Below the pieces are notes generated by a model. The model made no database searches. It was not told the DNA's origin and was given only the letters and a program-made list of their open reading frames with translations. A stretch of 8,665 nt of DNA from DATLBA01 sp035527275. GTDB taxonomy: Bacteria; Planctomycetota; Phycisphaerae; FEN-1346. The stretch spans positions 1 to 8,665 of the forward strand of contig DATLBA010000034.1 in assembly GCA_035527275.1 (NCBI GenBank), given 5' to 3'. This document shows positions 1-5,786 of this stretch, in pieces. How positions within the stretch are numbered: the first letter of the stretch is position 1; every line of letters begins with the position of its first letter. The translations under genes were made by a program, and so were the position numbers.

Positions 1-6
1 AGAATG

Positions 7-35
7 TTGACCGGGCGGCCCCTTCGCCCTAAACT
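7..35 (+). promoter_or_regulatory. Predicted sigma70-type promoter for mgtE
   Basis: TTGACC (7-12) and TAAACT (30-35) are separated by exactly 17 nt, matching the -35 consensus at 5 of 6 and the -10 at 4 of 6 positions. The spacer itself carries an inverted repeat, GGGCG (13-17) and CGCCC (25-29), and GGGCG recurs at 39-43 near the expected start site. This could form an operator or competing hairpins. With a start near 42 the 5' leader is only about 40 nt, which is too short for a Mg2+-sensing M-box riboswitch. Prediction from sequence only. Confidence 0.5.
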
Positions 36-80
36 TCAGGGCGCTCACACGATGTGGACCGGAATTGGAGTAGCGGCGCC

Positions 81-1448
81 ATGCGCGAACCCAGCGGTCG
101 GACACCGCTCGACCCGCAGCAAGCGGACACCGTCGAGGCACTGCTCGAGAGCGGGCAGCGCGAGGAACTCGCGCGCCGCCTCGCCGAGGAGCACCCGAGC
201 GACATCGCCGATCTCCTGGCCGTCCTCCGGCCGGAGGCCAAGGCCGAGGTTTTCTCGCTTCTGGACGCCGAAACCTCCGCCGACGTCCTCGTGGAACTCA
301 ACGCCGAAAGCCGCGAAGACATCATCGAGTTGACCCGGCCCGAGCACCTGCGGCAGGCGATGGCGGAACTCGAACCCGACCAGGCCGCCGACGTCATCGG
401 AGAACTGGAGCCCGAGGAGGCCCGCGAGGCCCTCAAGGCCGTCGAGGACCGCTCGGAGGTCGAGTCGCTCCTGGCCTACGCGCCCGACACGGCCGGCGGT
501 CTGATGACCACGGAGTTCGTCAATCTGCCTCGCGGCACGAGCGTCCAGGACGCCATCGGCCTTGCTCGCGGCGGTCCGGACACCGCTCACCGCGATTATC
601 TCTACGTGACGGACGACGCCGGTCGGCCCGTCGGACGCGTCCCGCTGGCCAAACTGGTCTTCTCCCCGCCCGACACGCCGGTCGAACGGATCATGGACCC
701 CGATGTCCACGCGGTGCCGACCGGCATGGACCGGGAGGAGGTGGCCGAAGTCGTCCGGCGGTATGACCTGCTGTCGGTGCCGGTGGTCGATGCTGCGGCT
801 GGCGTGATTCGCGGCATTGTCACGGTGGACGATGCGCTCGATGCCGCCGCCGACGAAGCCGCCGAGGATATGTACCGCCTGGCCGGCACGTTCGCCACCG
901 ACCCGCTGCACCAGCCCGTCTGGCAGCGGGCGATGCTCCGATTGCCGTGGCTGATTCCCACCCTTGGAACGGGATTCCTGACCGGCCAGATCATCCGCTG
1001 GCTCGGACACGACCCGGTCGGACCGACGGCCCTGCTGCTTTTCCTCCCGGTGATGATCGAGATGGCCGGGAACGTCAGCCTTCAATCGAGCACCGTCTTG
1101 GTTCGGGGCCTCGCGACAGGCGACGTTCGCTCCTACCGGACTCTGGGGATTCTGGGCAACGAAATCGCCGTGGCGGCACTGGTCGGCCTGGTGTGCGGGA
1201 TCATTTCCGGCTTCGTCGGATACGCCTTCTTCGATAACCAGATCAGTTTCGCTGTGGTCGTCGCCTTCAGCATGTTCTGCGGCATCATCAGCGCGGCCGT
1301 TTCGGGAACGCTGATTCCGCTGGGGTGCCACAGGGTCGGGGTGGACCCGGCCCTGGCAAGCGGGCCGTTCGTCACGTCCTTGAACGACATCCTCGGAACG
1401 CTCATCTATTTGGGTCTCGGCGCCCGGCTCCTGGCGCTGTTCTCCTGA
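81..1448 (+). CDS. mgtE: Magnesium transporter/channel MgtE
   Basis: Encodes a 455-residue MgtE-family Mg2+ channel of the inner membrane, the usual family length. Order of parts: a helical acidic N domain (about 15-130), two CBS domains (about 140-198 and 202-258), a linker helix, then a five-helix membrane domain (about 285-452). The pore signature is clear: MAGNVSLQSS followed by VRGLATGD (about 328-348), then DPALASGPFVTSLND (422-436), whose last Asp corresponds to the pore Mg2+-binding Asp of the Thermus protein. In the family, Mg2+ bound between the N and CBS domains closes the channel, so control is probably at protein level. I chose ATG 81, preceded by TTGGAG about 10 nt upstream. An in-frame GTG at 54 would add nine residues and has no better ribosome site. 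It has its own promoter and is not clearly co-transcribed with the sigma module downstream (89-nt gap). Confidence 0.95.
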   Translation: MREPSGRTPLDPQQADTVEALLESGQREELARRLAEEHPSDIADLLAVLRPEAKAEVFSLLDAETSADVLVELNAESREDIIELTRPEHLRQAMAELEPDQAADVIGELEPEEAREALKAVEDRSEVESLLAYAPDTAGGLMTTEFVNLPRGTSVQDAIGLARGGPDTAHRDYLYVTDDAGRPVGRVPLAKLVFSPPDTPVERIMDPDVHAVPTGMDREEVAEVVRRYDLLSVPVVDAAAGVIRGIVTVDDALDAAADEAAEDMYRLAGTFATDPLHQPVWQRAMLRLPWLIPTLGTGFLTGQIIRWLGHDPVGPTALLLFLPVMIEMAGNVSLQSSTVLVRGLATGDVRSYRTLGILGNEIAVAALVGLVCGIISGFVGYAFFDNQISFAVVVAFSMFCGIISAAVSGTLIPLGCHRVGVDPALASGPFVTSLNDILGTLIYLGLGARLLALFS

Positions 1449-1467
1449 AACGCTCCTCCGAAAAGGC

Positions 1468-1496
1468 TTCCAAGAGGTCTCCGGCCCGGCTACAAT
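1468..1496 (+). promoter_or_regulatory. Possible promoter for the ECF sigma operon
   Basis: TACAAT (1491-1496) matches the -10 consensus at 5 of 6 positions. It is preceded at 17 nt by TTCCAA (1468-1473), a poor -35 with 3 of 6 matches. It lies in the 89-nt gap between mgtE and the sigma gene, about 40 nt before the sigma start codon. ECF operons are often autoregulated, but the cognate ECF promoter motif cannot be recognised from one sequence. The poor -35 means this could be chance. Confidence 0.3.
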
Positions 1497-1537
1497 CACC
1501 CTCGGCGCCCTGAATAGAAGTTTCCCGGAAGCGTCCA

Positions 1538-2149
1538 ATGAATGACGAGAAGGAGCAGGCCGAAGCGGCTGAGGCCGCGCGACGCGCCCTGGACGAGCGC
1601 GACGCCGAACTCGTTGAGCGCCTCGGAGCGGGCGACTCGCGGGCCCTCGACGAACTCTTCCGCCGGCATCGCGACGCGGCCTACGGAATCGCCTTTCGCC
1701 TGCTCGGAAACAGCGAGGACGCCCTCGACGCGGTTCAGGAGGCGTTCATCCACGTCTTGCGGGGCATCTCGGGGTTCCGAGGGCAGTCAACGTTCAGGAC
1801 GTGGCTGTATCGGATTGTGACACACGCGGCACTGGATTACCGTCGGTGGCGGGCGGTGCGGGCGGCCGGAAGCCTCGACACGGAGGCGGGCATCGAACCA
1901 GCCGCAACGGGCAACCGCGAGCACTCGCCGCCCGAGGAAGCCGCCGCCGGCGACCTGAAGGAGGCCATCGACAAGACCTTGATGAATATCTCGGAAAAGA
2001 ACCGTGCCGCCCTCGTCCTCCATGCGATCGAAGGGATGTCGTATAAAGAGGTCGCGGACGTGCTCGGCATCTCAATCGGAACCGTCATGAGTCGCATCTT
2101 CAACGCGCGCCGGCGGCTCCGGGAACTCCTGGCCTCGGAAATTGGGTAA
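1538..2149 (+). CDS. ECF-family (RpoE-like) RNA polymerase sigma factor
   Basis: A 203-residue extracytoplasmic-function sigma factor that would direct RNA polymerase to a dedicated regulon. Region 2 spans about 37-105: a LDELFRRH start, the DALDAVQEAF helix contacting core polymerase, and the FRTWLYRIVTHAALDYRR segment that melts and recognises the -10. A Glu/Pro/Ala-rich linker (about 108-140) leads to region 4 (about 140-198), with helix-turn-helix MSYKEVADVLGISIGTVMSR recognising the -35. There is no region 1.1 or 3, as expected for group 4 sigmas. The N-terminal 30 residues are charged and Ala-rich and lie outside the domain. The start at ATG 1538 has a weak GGAA 7 nt upstream. The next gene, 7 nt downstream, encodes a membrane zinc-finger anti-sigma factor, which strongly supports the assignment. 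The ECF subgroup and target genes are unknown. Confidence 0.95.
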   Translation: MNDEKEQAEAAEAARRALDERDAELVERLGAGDSRALDELFRRHRDAAYGIAFRLLGNSEDALDAVQEAFIHVLRGISGFRGQSTFRTWLYRIVTHAALDYRRWRAVRAAGSLDTEAGIEPAATGNREHSPPEEAAAGDLKEAIDKTLMNISEKNRAALVLHAIEGMSYKEVADVLGISIGTVMSRIFNARRRLRELLASEIG

Positions 2150-2156
2150 CGGCAAG

Positions 2157-2864
2157 ATGGATTGCGACGAAGTCAAAACGATGCTGGCCGGTTACGCCGA
2201 CGGGGAACTTTCGCCCCTGGAGCGCTCCGCGGTCGAGTCGCACCTTGCGACGTGCGGCCGTTGCCGGGAACTCGTCGCGGATCAGCAGCGCGTGCGGCGC
2301 GTGATCGAGTCGTACGCCCCGCCGCCGGTTCCCGACGGGAAGTGGACCGCTATGGCGAAGCGCCTGCGCGCCGAACTGGGGGCCAAAGAGCACGCGACCC
2401 TCAAGACCCGAAGTCGCATCGATTCCCTCGACGAACGGCCGGACGAAAGCCCCGCCGAGCCGCAGGAACCCGCCAGGCGGGGCGCCGAAGCGGCCGCGCC
2501 GCCGGAGCCAACGCCTCGGGTTGCCCCGCCGCCGCTGCGGCCACCGTCCATCTCCGTTCTGAAGGCTCGTCCGAAGAAGCGCCGGCCGCGCTTCACCGTG
2601 GTCGCCCACGTGGCCGGTGCGCTCGCCGCCTCGGTCCTCGTGGCGCTGAGTCTGACGGCGGTGCTGCGGCCGACGGAGTTTCCCCTGGGGCTCGATGCGC
2701 TGGCTACACAGGCGGACCTCGTCGTCCACGAAATCCGGATAATGGACCCGGGTTACAACGTTGTTCTTTACGTCGGCGACGCGACCGACGTGGCGGCCAT
2801 CTGGGTCGAGCCCGTCGAAGCCGAAGACGGAAAGGAAAACGATGAACCGCGCGAGGACATTTAG
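2157..2864 (+). CDS. Membrane-anchored zinc-finger anti-sigma factor
   Basis: A 235-residue single-pass membrane protein that probably holds the upstream ECF sigma inactive. The N-terminal cytoplasmic part has the zinc-binding anti-sigma pattern: Cys3, then His29-x3-Cys33-x2-Cys36 (HLATCGRC). A long Pro/Ala/Arg-rich linker (about 75-146, with several PP runs and a basic KKRRPR end) leads to one membrane helix (about 147-170). A periplasmic tail of about 65 residues follows, ending in an acidic stretch. ATG 2157 lies 7 nt after the sigma stop and lacks a strong ribosome site, so translational coupling to the sigma gene is likely. An in-frame TTG at 2142 overlaps the sigma gene and is less likely. 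The 3' end overlaps the next gene by 23 nt. Release in this family is typically by redox change at zinc or regulated proteolysis. Which applies here cannot be seen. Confidence 0.9.
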   Translation: MDCDEVKTMLAGYADGELSPLERSAVESHLATCGRCRELVADQQRVRRVIESYAPPPVPDGKWTAMAKRLRAELGAKEHATLKTRSRIDSLDERPDESPAEPQEPARRGAEAAAPPEPTPRVAPPPLRPPSISVLKARPKKRRPRFTVVAHVAGALAASVLVALSLTAVLRPTEFPLGLDALATQADLVVHEIRIMDPGYNVVLYVGDATDVAAIWVEPVEAEDGKENDEPREDI

Positions 2865-3336
2865 GGCACTGCGGGCGGCGCTGGCGCTGGGCGTCGTCGG
2901 ATGGATCGCTGCGGCCCCAACGGCCGCCGATAACGCCGACACCAGGACCACCATCCGCCTTCTGGCCATCCACGCAACCAACGAAGACGAGCCGCACATC
3001 GACCCGGAACTGGAGCCCCTGAAGGCCGCGCTCGAAAGGTTCGGCTACAACAGTTTTCGCTTGAAGGTCAACAGGCGGCGCCGGGTGGAAGAGGGCAAGT
3101 CCTGGGAGCACCCGCTCATGGAGGACTACGCCATTCGCATGGAACCCCGGGACGTGAGCGAAAAACGCGTCACGCTGCACATCATGTGGCTCCGCTATGA
3201 AAAGGGTGAAAAGGGCGAACGTGTCGCGCGCGTGTTGTCCGACCAGGTCGTGACCCTCGCGAAGGGGAGGTATGCGATAATGGGGGGATGGCGATTGAGC
3301 GAAGGCGCGATTGTGGGAATCCTCGGCGTCAGATAG
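2842..3336 (+). CDS. Uncharacterised secreted protein of the sigma/anti-sigma operon
   Basis: A 164-residue protein I cannot assign to a named family. It begins with a signal peptide: basic MNRARTFRALR, a hydrophobic core ALALGVVGWIAAA, then PTAAD, with likely cleavage near residue 25 or 29. No lipobox or further membrane helix is seen. The mature part (about 135 residues) starts with RLLAIHATNEDEPHIDPEL, then a helix (LEPLKAALERFGYNSFRL), then alternating strand-like segments and a GRYAIMGGWRLSEGAIVGIL end, suggesting a small alpha/beta or beta-rich periplasmic domain. There are no cysteines. Start ATG 2842 is preceded by AAGGA at 2832-2836. It overlaps the anti-sigma gene by 23 nt, so the three genes are almost surely one unit. 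I infer a role tied to the anti-sigma sensor or its output. No enzymatic motif is visible. Confidence 0.8.
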   Translation: MNRARTFRALRAALALGVVGWIAAAPTAADNADTRTTIRLLAIHATNEDEPHIDPELEPLKAALERFGYNSFRLKVNRRRRVEEGKSWEHPLMEDYAIRMEPRDVSEKRVTLHIMWLRYEKGEKGERVARVLSDQVVTLAKGRYAIMGGWRLSEGAIVGILGVR

Positions 3337-3348
3337 GGCGCGGCCGGA

Positions 3349-3873
3349 CTACGCCTGCCCCTCCGCCGGCGGGACGGACTTCTCGATATACTGCGTGATT
3401 TGACGCGTCCGGTCGCCGACATCGGCCGCCAGGCGCAGCAAATCGCCTAGGACTTTCCCGTAGAAGATAAGTATCCCGGCCAGAATGATACCTGCCACGA
3501 ACGCCGCAACGCCCACCCGCGGCGAACCGCGCATCGAGAGGATAATCAGGGCCGCCAGGCCCGCAAGAAACACCAGCGCTCCCACCCCGATGCCGAGGAC
3601 GAAGACCGTCACCGCCATCACGCGAAGCGACCTGTACGGACTCGTCCGTGCGAAGATTCGGTCAACCGTCGTTCCGGACTCGCGTGAAGGAGAGGGAGTG
3701 GCGCTGCGGCTGAGCGCCTCAGCGAGGATGCCGGCCCGATCGGCCGGTCCCCCGGACCGGCTCGGAATCTCCACGACAGCCTCACAGTGGGGGCATTTGG
3801 CCCTTCGCCCGGCCGCCGTATCCGGCGCATCCATCACCTTCCCGCAATCGGGACACCTCGCCTCTATGGACAT
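3349..3873 (-). CDS. Zinc-ribbon membrane protein, function unknown
   Basis: A 174-residue protein with an N-terminal zinc ribbon: Cys7-x2-Cys10 and Cys27-x2-Cys30, in the pattern CPDCGK...GRRAKCPHC resembling MJ0042-type ribbons. A polar linker (about 38-80) follows, then two membrane helices (about 86-112 and 118-137), and an amphipathic C-terminal helix (about 138-165, LLRLAADVGDRTRQITQYIEK). This layout of cytoplasmic ribbon, linker and two TM helices is common among uncharacterised planctomycete-type proteins. No catalytic motif is seen. ATG 3873 has GAGG about 10 nt upstream and a strong promoter just before it, so it is probably transcribed alone. It converges with the secreted-protein gene, the two stop codons being 12 nt apart, and no T-rich terminator is visible between them. 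It could be a membrane-bound regulator or scaffold, but that is speculation. Confidence 0.85.
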   Translation of the reverse strand: MSIEARCPDCGKVMDAPDTAAGRRAKCPHCEAVVEIPSRSGGPADRAGILAEALSRSATPSPSRESGTTVDRIFARTSPYRSLRVMAVTVFVLGIGVGALVFLAGLAALIILSMRGSPRVGVAAFVAGIILAGILIFYGKVLGDLLRLAADVGDRTRQITQYIEKSVPPAEGQA

Positions 3874-3905
3874 GTTGAGCGCCTCGTGCCCCCACGTCGG
3901 AAGGG

Positions 3906-3934
3906 ATTATATCTTGCGGATGGTTCCCGCACAA
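3906..3934 (-). promoter_or_regulatory. Predicted promoter for the zinc-ribbon gene
   Basis: On the minus strand a perfect TATAAT (complement of 3906-3911) lies 17 nt from TTGTGC (complement of 3929-3934), which matches the -35 consensus at only 3 of 6 positions. An A/T-rich patch sits just upstream at 3934-3945, a possible UP element. The predicted start near 3899 gives a leader of about 26 nt. The site is in the 107-nt gap between the PilZ gene and the zinc-ribbon gene, so the two minus-strand genes need not be co-transcribed. Confidence 0.6.
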
Positions 3935-3980
3935 TCTTTAAAAAGTGTAGGGGGATGGCGGTTGGATGCTGCGGCACCAA

Positions 3981-4304
3981 TCACGCCTGCGGACTCATGT
4001 GGGCCGCCACAAAATCCATCACGCGCTGCCGGTCCTCGTCGCTGATCTCCGTGAAAGACAGGCCGACCTCATACAGGTCCGGGTCGATCTTCGACGTCCG
4101 ACACCACACGATCTGGGCCCTGCACGTGATGGGAACAGGATCATCGGGCAGGCTGAAGGAGAGCCGCGGGACCATCCCTTCCCGCCACGGGTCGGCCATC
4201 AGAACACACATGCCCCCGGCCGACACGTTCAGCGTCGGGCCGACCGACTCGACCGTGATGCGCGTCGTAATGCGCGGCTGGCTCCGGCTTTCGGTTCGCA
4301 ACAT
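3981..4304 (-). CDS. PilZ-domain protein, likely c-di-GMP receptor
   Basis: A 107-residue single-domain PilZ protein, cytoplasmic. The two cyclic-di-GMP binding motifs are intact: RxxxR as Arg7-SQP-Arg11, and (D/N)xSxxG as Asn26-V-Ser28-AG-Gly31. The following beta-barrel segments (GMCVLMA, RLSFSLP, CRAQIVWCR, YEVGLSFTEI) and a C-terminal helix (DEDRQRVMDFVAAH) fit the fold. Family members change conformation on binding c-di-GMP and act on motility, polysaccharide export or gene expression. The target here is unknown. I chose ATG at 4304 because GAGGAGG lies 6 nt upstream. A longer reading from 4379 would add 25 residues with no such site. It is transcribed away from cofH and separated from the zinc-ribbon gene by 107 nt containing that gene's promoter. 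I could not identify its own promoter with confidence. Confidence 0.9.
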   Translation of the reverse strand: MLRTESRSQPRITTRITVESVGPTLNVSAGGMCVLMADPWREGMVPRLSFSLPDDPVPITCRAQIVWCRTSKIDPDLYEVGLSFTEISDEDRQRVMDFVAAHMSPQA

Positions 4305-4433
4305 CCGAAACCTCCTCGCGGGCGAAAGGATCCACGTGCGCTGTGGGCCAGAGGTTCTATCGGAACACGCGCGCCTCATTCTTCAAGGAAATCGCCCGCC
4401 GGCGCCCATGCGCCGCCCGCGCTTGCAAATCGC

Positions 4434-4530
4434 CCCGTTGGGTCCGATAAAGTCGGCCCTACGGGCAAACCGATGCGTGAGGCGCCGTCCCGCGAATCCG
4501 CGGTCCGACCGGTGCAGGTTGGTCCCCTGC
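4434..4530. other. Cluster of three hairpins, possible structured RNA or binding region
   Basis: Three inverted repeats follow one another. The first is a 12-bp interrupted stem: CCCGT/ACGGG (4434-4438, 4461-4465), a T-T mismatch, GGG/CCC (4440-4442, 4457-4459), a bulged T, and CCGA/TCGG (4444-4447, 4453-4456) with loop TAAAG. The second is CCGCG-AATC-CGCGG (4490-4503). The third is GCAGG-N7-CCTGC (4514-4530). They lie upstream of the cofH promoter, so they would be RNA only in a transcript from further left, or in the leader of the leftward PilZ mRNA. No known RNA family is recognised, and chance pairing in GC-rich DNA is possible. Confidence 0.35.
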
Positions 4531-4535
4531 GGCCA

Positions 4536-4564
4536 TTGACCCCCGTCATCCGAGCCGGTATACT
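4536..4564 (+). promoter_or_regulatory. Predicted promoter of the cofH-gpsA-clpX unit
   Basis: TTGACC (4536-4541) and TATACT (4559-4564) are separated by 17 nt, each matching the sigma70 consensus at 5 of 6 positions. This is the best promoter in the window. Transcription would begin near 4571, giving a leader of about 103 nt before the cofH start, unusually long beside the short leaders elsewhere in the window. Confidence 0.7.
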
Positions 4565-4592
4565 TGGAGGAGATGGACAAGACGGCTGTGCC

Positions 4593-4660
4593 GGACCCCC
4601 TTGAAAGACCCCGCGGGAGTCCATATGGACCCGTCGTGGGGGCGGGGCGTAAGTCCCTAC
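4593..4660 (+). promoter_or_regulatory. cofH mRNA leader with mutually exclusive stems
   Basis: GTCC at 4619-4622 can pair backward with GGAC at 4593-4596, extended by CCC (4597-4599) with GGG (4615-4617) around a bulged A. It can instead pair forward with GGAC at 4627-4630 in the palindrome GTCCATATGGAC (4619-4630). The forward form can be enclosed by CCCCGC (4609-4614) with GCGGGG (4642-4647). The two folds exclude each other, as in attenuators or riboswitches. No U-rich terminator and no Shine-Dalgarno before cofH are seen, so any mechanism is conjecture. Confidence 0.3.
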
Positions 4661-4673
4661 TGGCAGCGTACCT

Positions 4674-5774
4674 ATGGACCTTGACCGCACTCTCAGGAAG
4701 CCGTTCGACGGCGAACTCCTCACGGAAGAGGAGGCGGCGGCGCTGCTGCGTCTCCCCGGGGAGGCCCGCGCGCCGGTTTACGAGGCCGCCGACCGACTGA
4801 ACCGCCGGATCAATGACCTTCGCGTGTCGTACGTCTTCAACCGCAACATCAATTTCACAAACGCCTGCACGGCTGCGTGCGCCTTTTGCGCCTACCGCGT
4901 CGAGCCGGGAGACCCCGAAGCGTTCGTGATGACGCCGGAGGAGGCCGCGCGCCTGGCGGGTTCGCCGCCCGGCCTCGACGAAGTATGCATGGTGGGCGGT
5001 CTGAACCCGGACGTGACGTTCGACTACATTCTCGAACTCTTCGCGGCGGTGCACGCGGCGCGCCCGGACGTCCACATCCACGCCCTGAGCCCGATGGAGG
5101 TGGACTACTACGCGTCGCGCGCGGGGCTCTCGGTCCGTGAAGCATTCGAAGAACTAATCGCCGCCGGATACGGGAGCCTGTGCGGCACGGCGGCGGAGAT
5201 CCTCGTGGATGAGGTGCGGCAGAAAATCTGTCCCGCCAAACTTTCGACTAACCGCTGGCTCGAGGTCGTCCGCACCGCCCACGAACTGGGCATCAAGAGC
5301 ACCTCGACCATCCTCTTCGGCCACATTGAGCGGCCGGAACACGTCGCGCGGCACCTGCGGCTGCTGCGGGACCTCCAGGCCGACACCGGCGGCATCACCG
5401 AATACATTCCCCTGATCTTCGTCCCCTACCAGACGCCGCTCGGCCGGGCGCGCGGTATTACGGAGATGATCCCTAAGGAGGACGTCTTTTTGCACTACGC
5501 GGTGGCGCGGCTGTTCTTCGGGCGGCTGATTCCGAACGTCCAATCCTCGTGGGTCAAACTCGGCCTCGACGTCGCGACCGAGGCCTTCAACTACGGCGTC
5601 AACGACCTGGGCGGGACACTCCTCTCGGAAAACATCACGCGGTGCGCCGGCGGAAAGCACGGCCAGGCTCTCACGCTTGACCAGATGGCCGGCGTGATTC
5701 GACGGGCTGGACGAACCCCTGTTCGCCGCGACACGCTTTATCATTGTGTGGGCGCGGCGGTGCAAGCACGTTAG
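4674..5774 (+). CDS. cofH: CofH-family radical SAM enzyme (F0 synthase subunit 2)
   Basis: A 366-residue radical SAM enzyme. CofH joins the tyrosine-derived 4-hydroxybenzyl group to 5-amino-6-(D-ribitylamino)uracil. With CofG it yields F0, the deazaflavin chromophore of coenzyme F420 and of some photolyases. The 4Fe-4S site is Cys65-x3-Cys69-x2-Cys72 (CTAACAFC). Identity rests on CofH-type blocks: HIHALSPMEV, GTAAEILVDEVR, ICPAKLST, TAHELGI, SWVKLGL, NDLGGTL and GRTPVRRDTLY. The related menaquinone enzymes MqnC and MqnE usually carry GGGAEI where this has GTAAEI. Start ATG 4674 fits the family N-terminus but has no visible ribosome site, which is odd for the first gene of a unit. No cofG or other F420 gene is in the window. 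gpsA follows after 12 nt. The specific substrate is inferred, and a divergent role in the MqnC/MqnE/CofH superfamily is the main alternative. Confidence 0.85.
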   Translation: MDLDRTLRKPFDGELLTEEEAAALLRLPGEARAPVYEAADRLNRRINDLRVSYVFNRNINFTNACTAACAFCAYRVEPGDPEAFVMTPEEAARLAGSPPGLDEVCMVGGLNPDVTFDYILELFAAVHAARPDVHIHALSPMEVDYYASRAGLSVREAFEELIAAGYGSLCGTAAEILVDEVRQKICPAKLSTNRWLEVVRTAHELGIKSTSTILFGHIERPEHVARHLRLLRDLQADTGGITEYIPLIFVPYQTPLGRARGITEMIPKEDVFLHYAVARLFFGRLIPNVQSSWVKLGLDVATEAFNYGVNDLGGTLLSENITRCAGGKHGQALTLDQMAGVIRRAGRTPVRRDTLYHCVGAAVQAR

Positions 5775-5786
5775 AAAGAGGTCGTC

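Larger units (their letters stand above)
4305..4673. other. Divergent intergenic region between the PilZ gene and cofH
   Basis: This 369-nt stretch has no convincing gene. From left to right it holds the PilZ ribosome site (complement of about 4311-4317), a GC-rich stretch of low information, three consecutive hairpins (4434-4530), a near-consensus rightward promoter (4536-4564) and a cofH leader with alternative stems. Open frames crossing it are GC-driven and have no ribosome site at proper spacing. Confidence 0.7.

Noticed and set aside
45..1538. A 497-codon open frame on the minus strand opposite the whole of mgtE
   Set aside because: Long antisense frames are expected opposite GC-rich genes with GC-biased third positions. 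The translation is Arg/Gly/Asp/His-rich without domains, while the plus strand encodes a complete MgtE.
2761..2841. Longer secreted protein starting at 2761
   Set aside because: The extra 27 residues would precede the signal peptide, overlap the anti-sigma gene deeply, and have no ribosome site. ATG 2842 has AAGGA at 2832-2836 and gives a normal signal peptide.
4305..4379. Longer PilZ protein starting at 4379
   Set aside because: The internal ATG at 4304 has a near-perfect GAGGAGG ribosome site 6 nt upstream. The 25 extra residues are not part of the PilZ domain.
4434..4503. Possible c-di-GMP (GEMM) riboswitch suggested by GGGCAAACC at 4463-4471 near a PilZ gene
   Set aside because: The second conserved GEMM element (GACGCAAAGCC-type) and the GAAA-capped stem are missing, and the predicted cofH promoter lies downstream of it, so it would not be in the cofH mRNA.
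4484..4533. tRNA-like or SRP RNA-like hairpins
   Set aside because: There is no TTCGANT T-loop, acceptor stem or 7-nt anticodon loop with proper arms, and the conserved SRP loop sequence GGAAGGAAGCAG is absent.
4573..4800. Small plus-strand frame starting MDKTAVPDP after GGAGGAG
   Set aside because: The GGAGG is only 2 nt from the ATG, the frame begins at the predicted transcription start and runs mostly inside cofH in another frame, ending in an Arg-rich low-complexity stretch.
4674..5774. Assignment as MqnE or MqnC of the futalosine menaquinone pathway
   Set aside because: These relatives typically carry GGGAEI at the position of GTAAEI, and the C-terminal NDLGGTL and GRTPVRRDTLY blocks fit CofH better. 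Kept as an alternative because no tree could be built.
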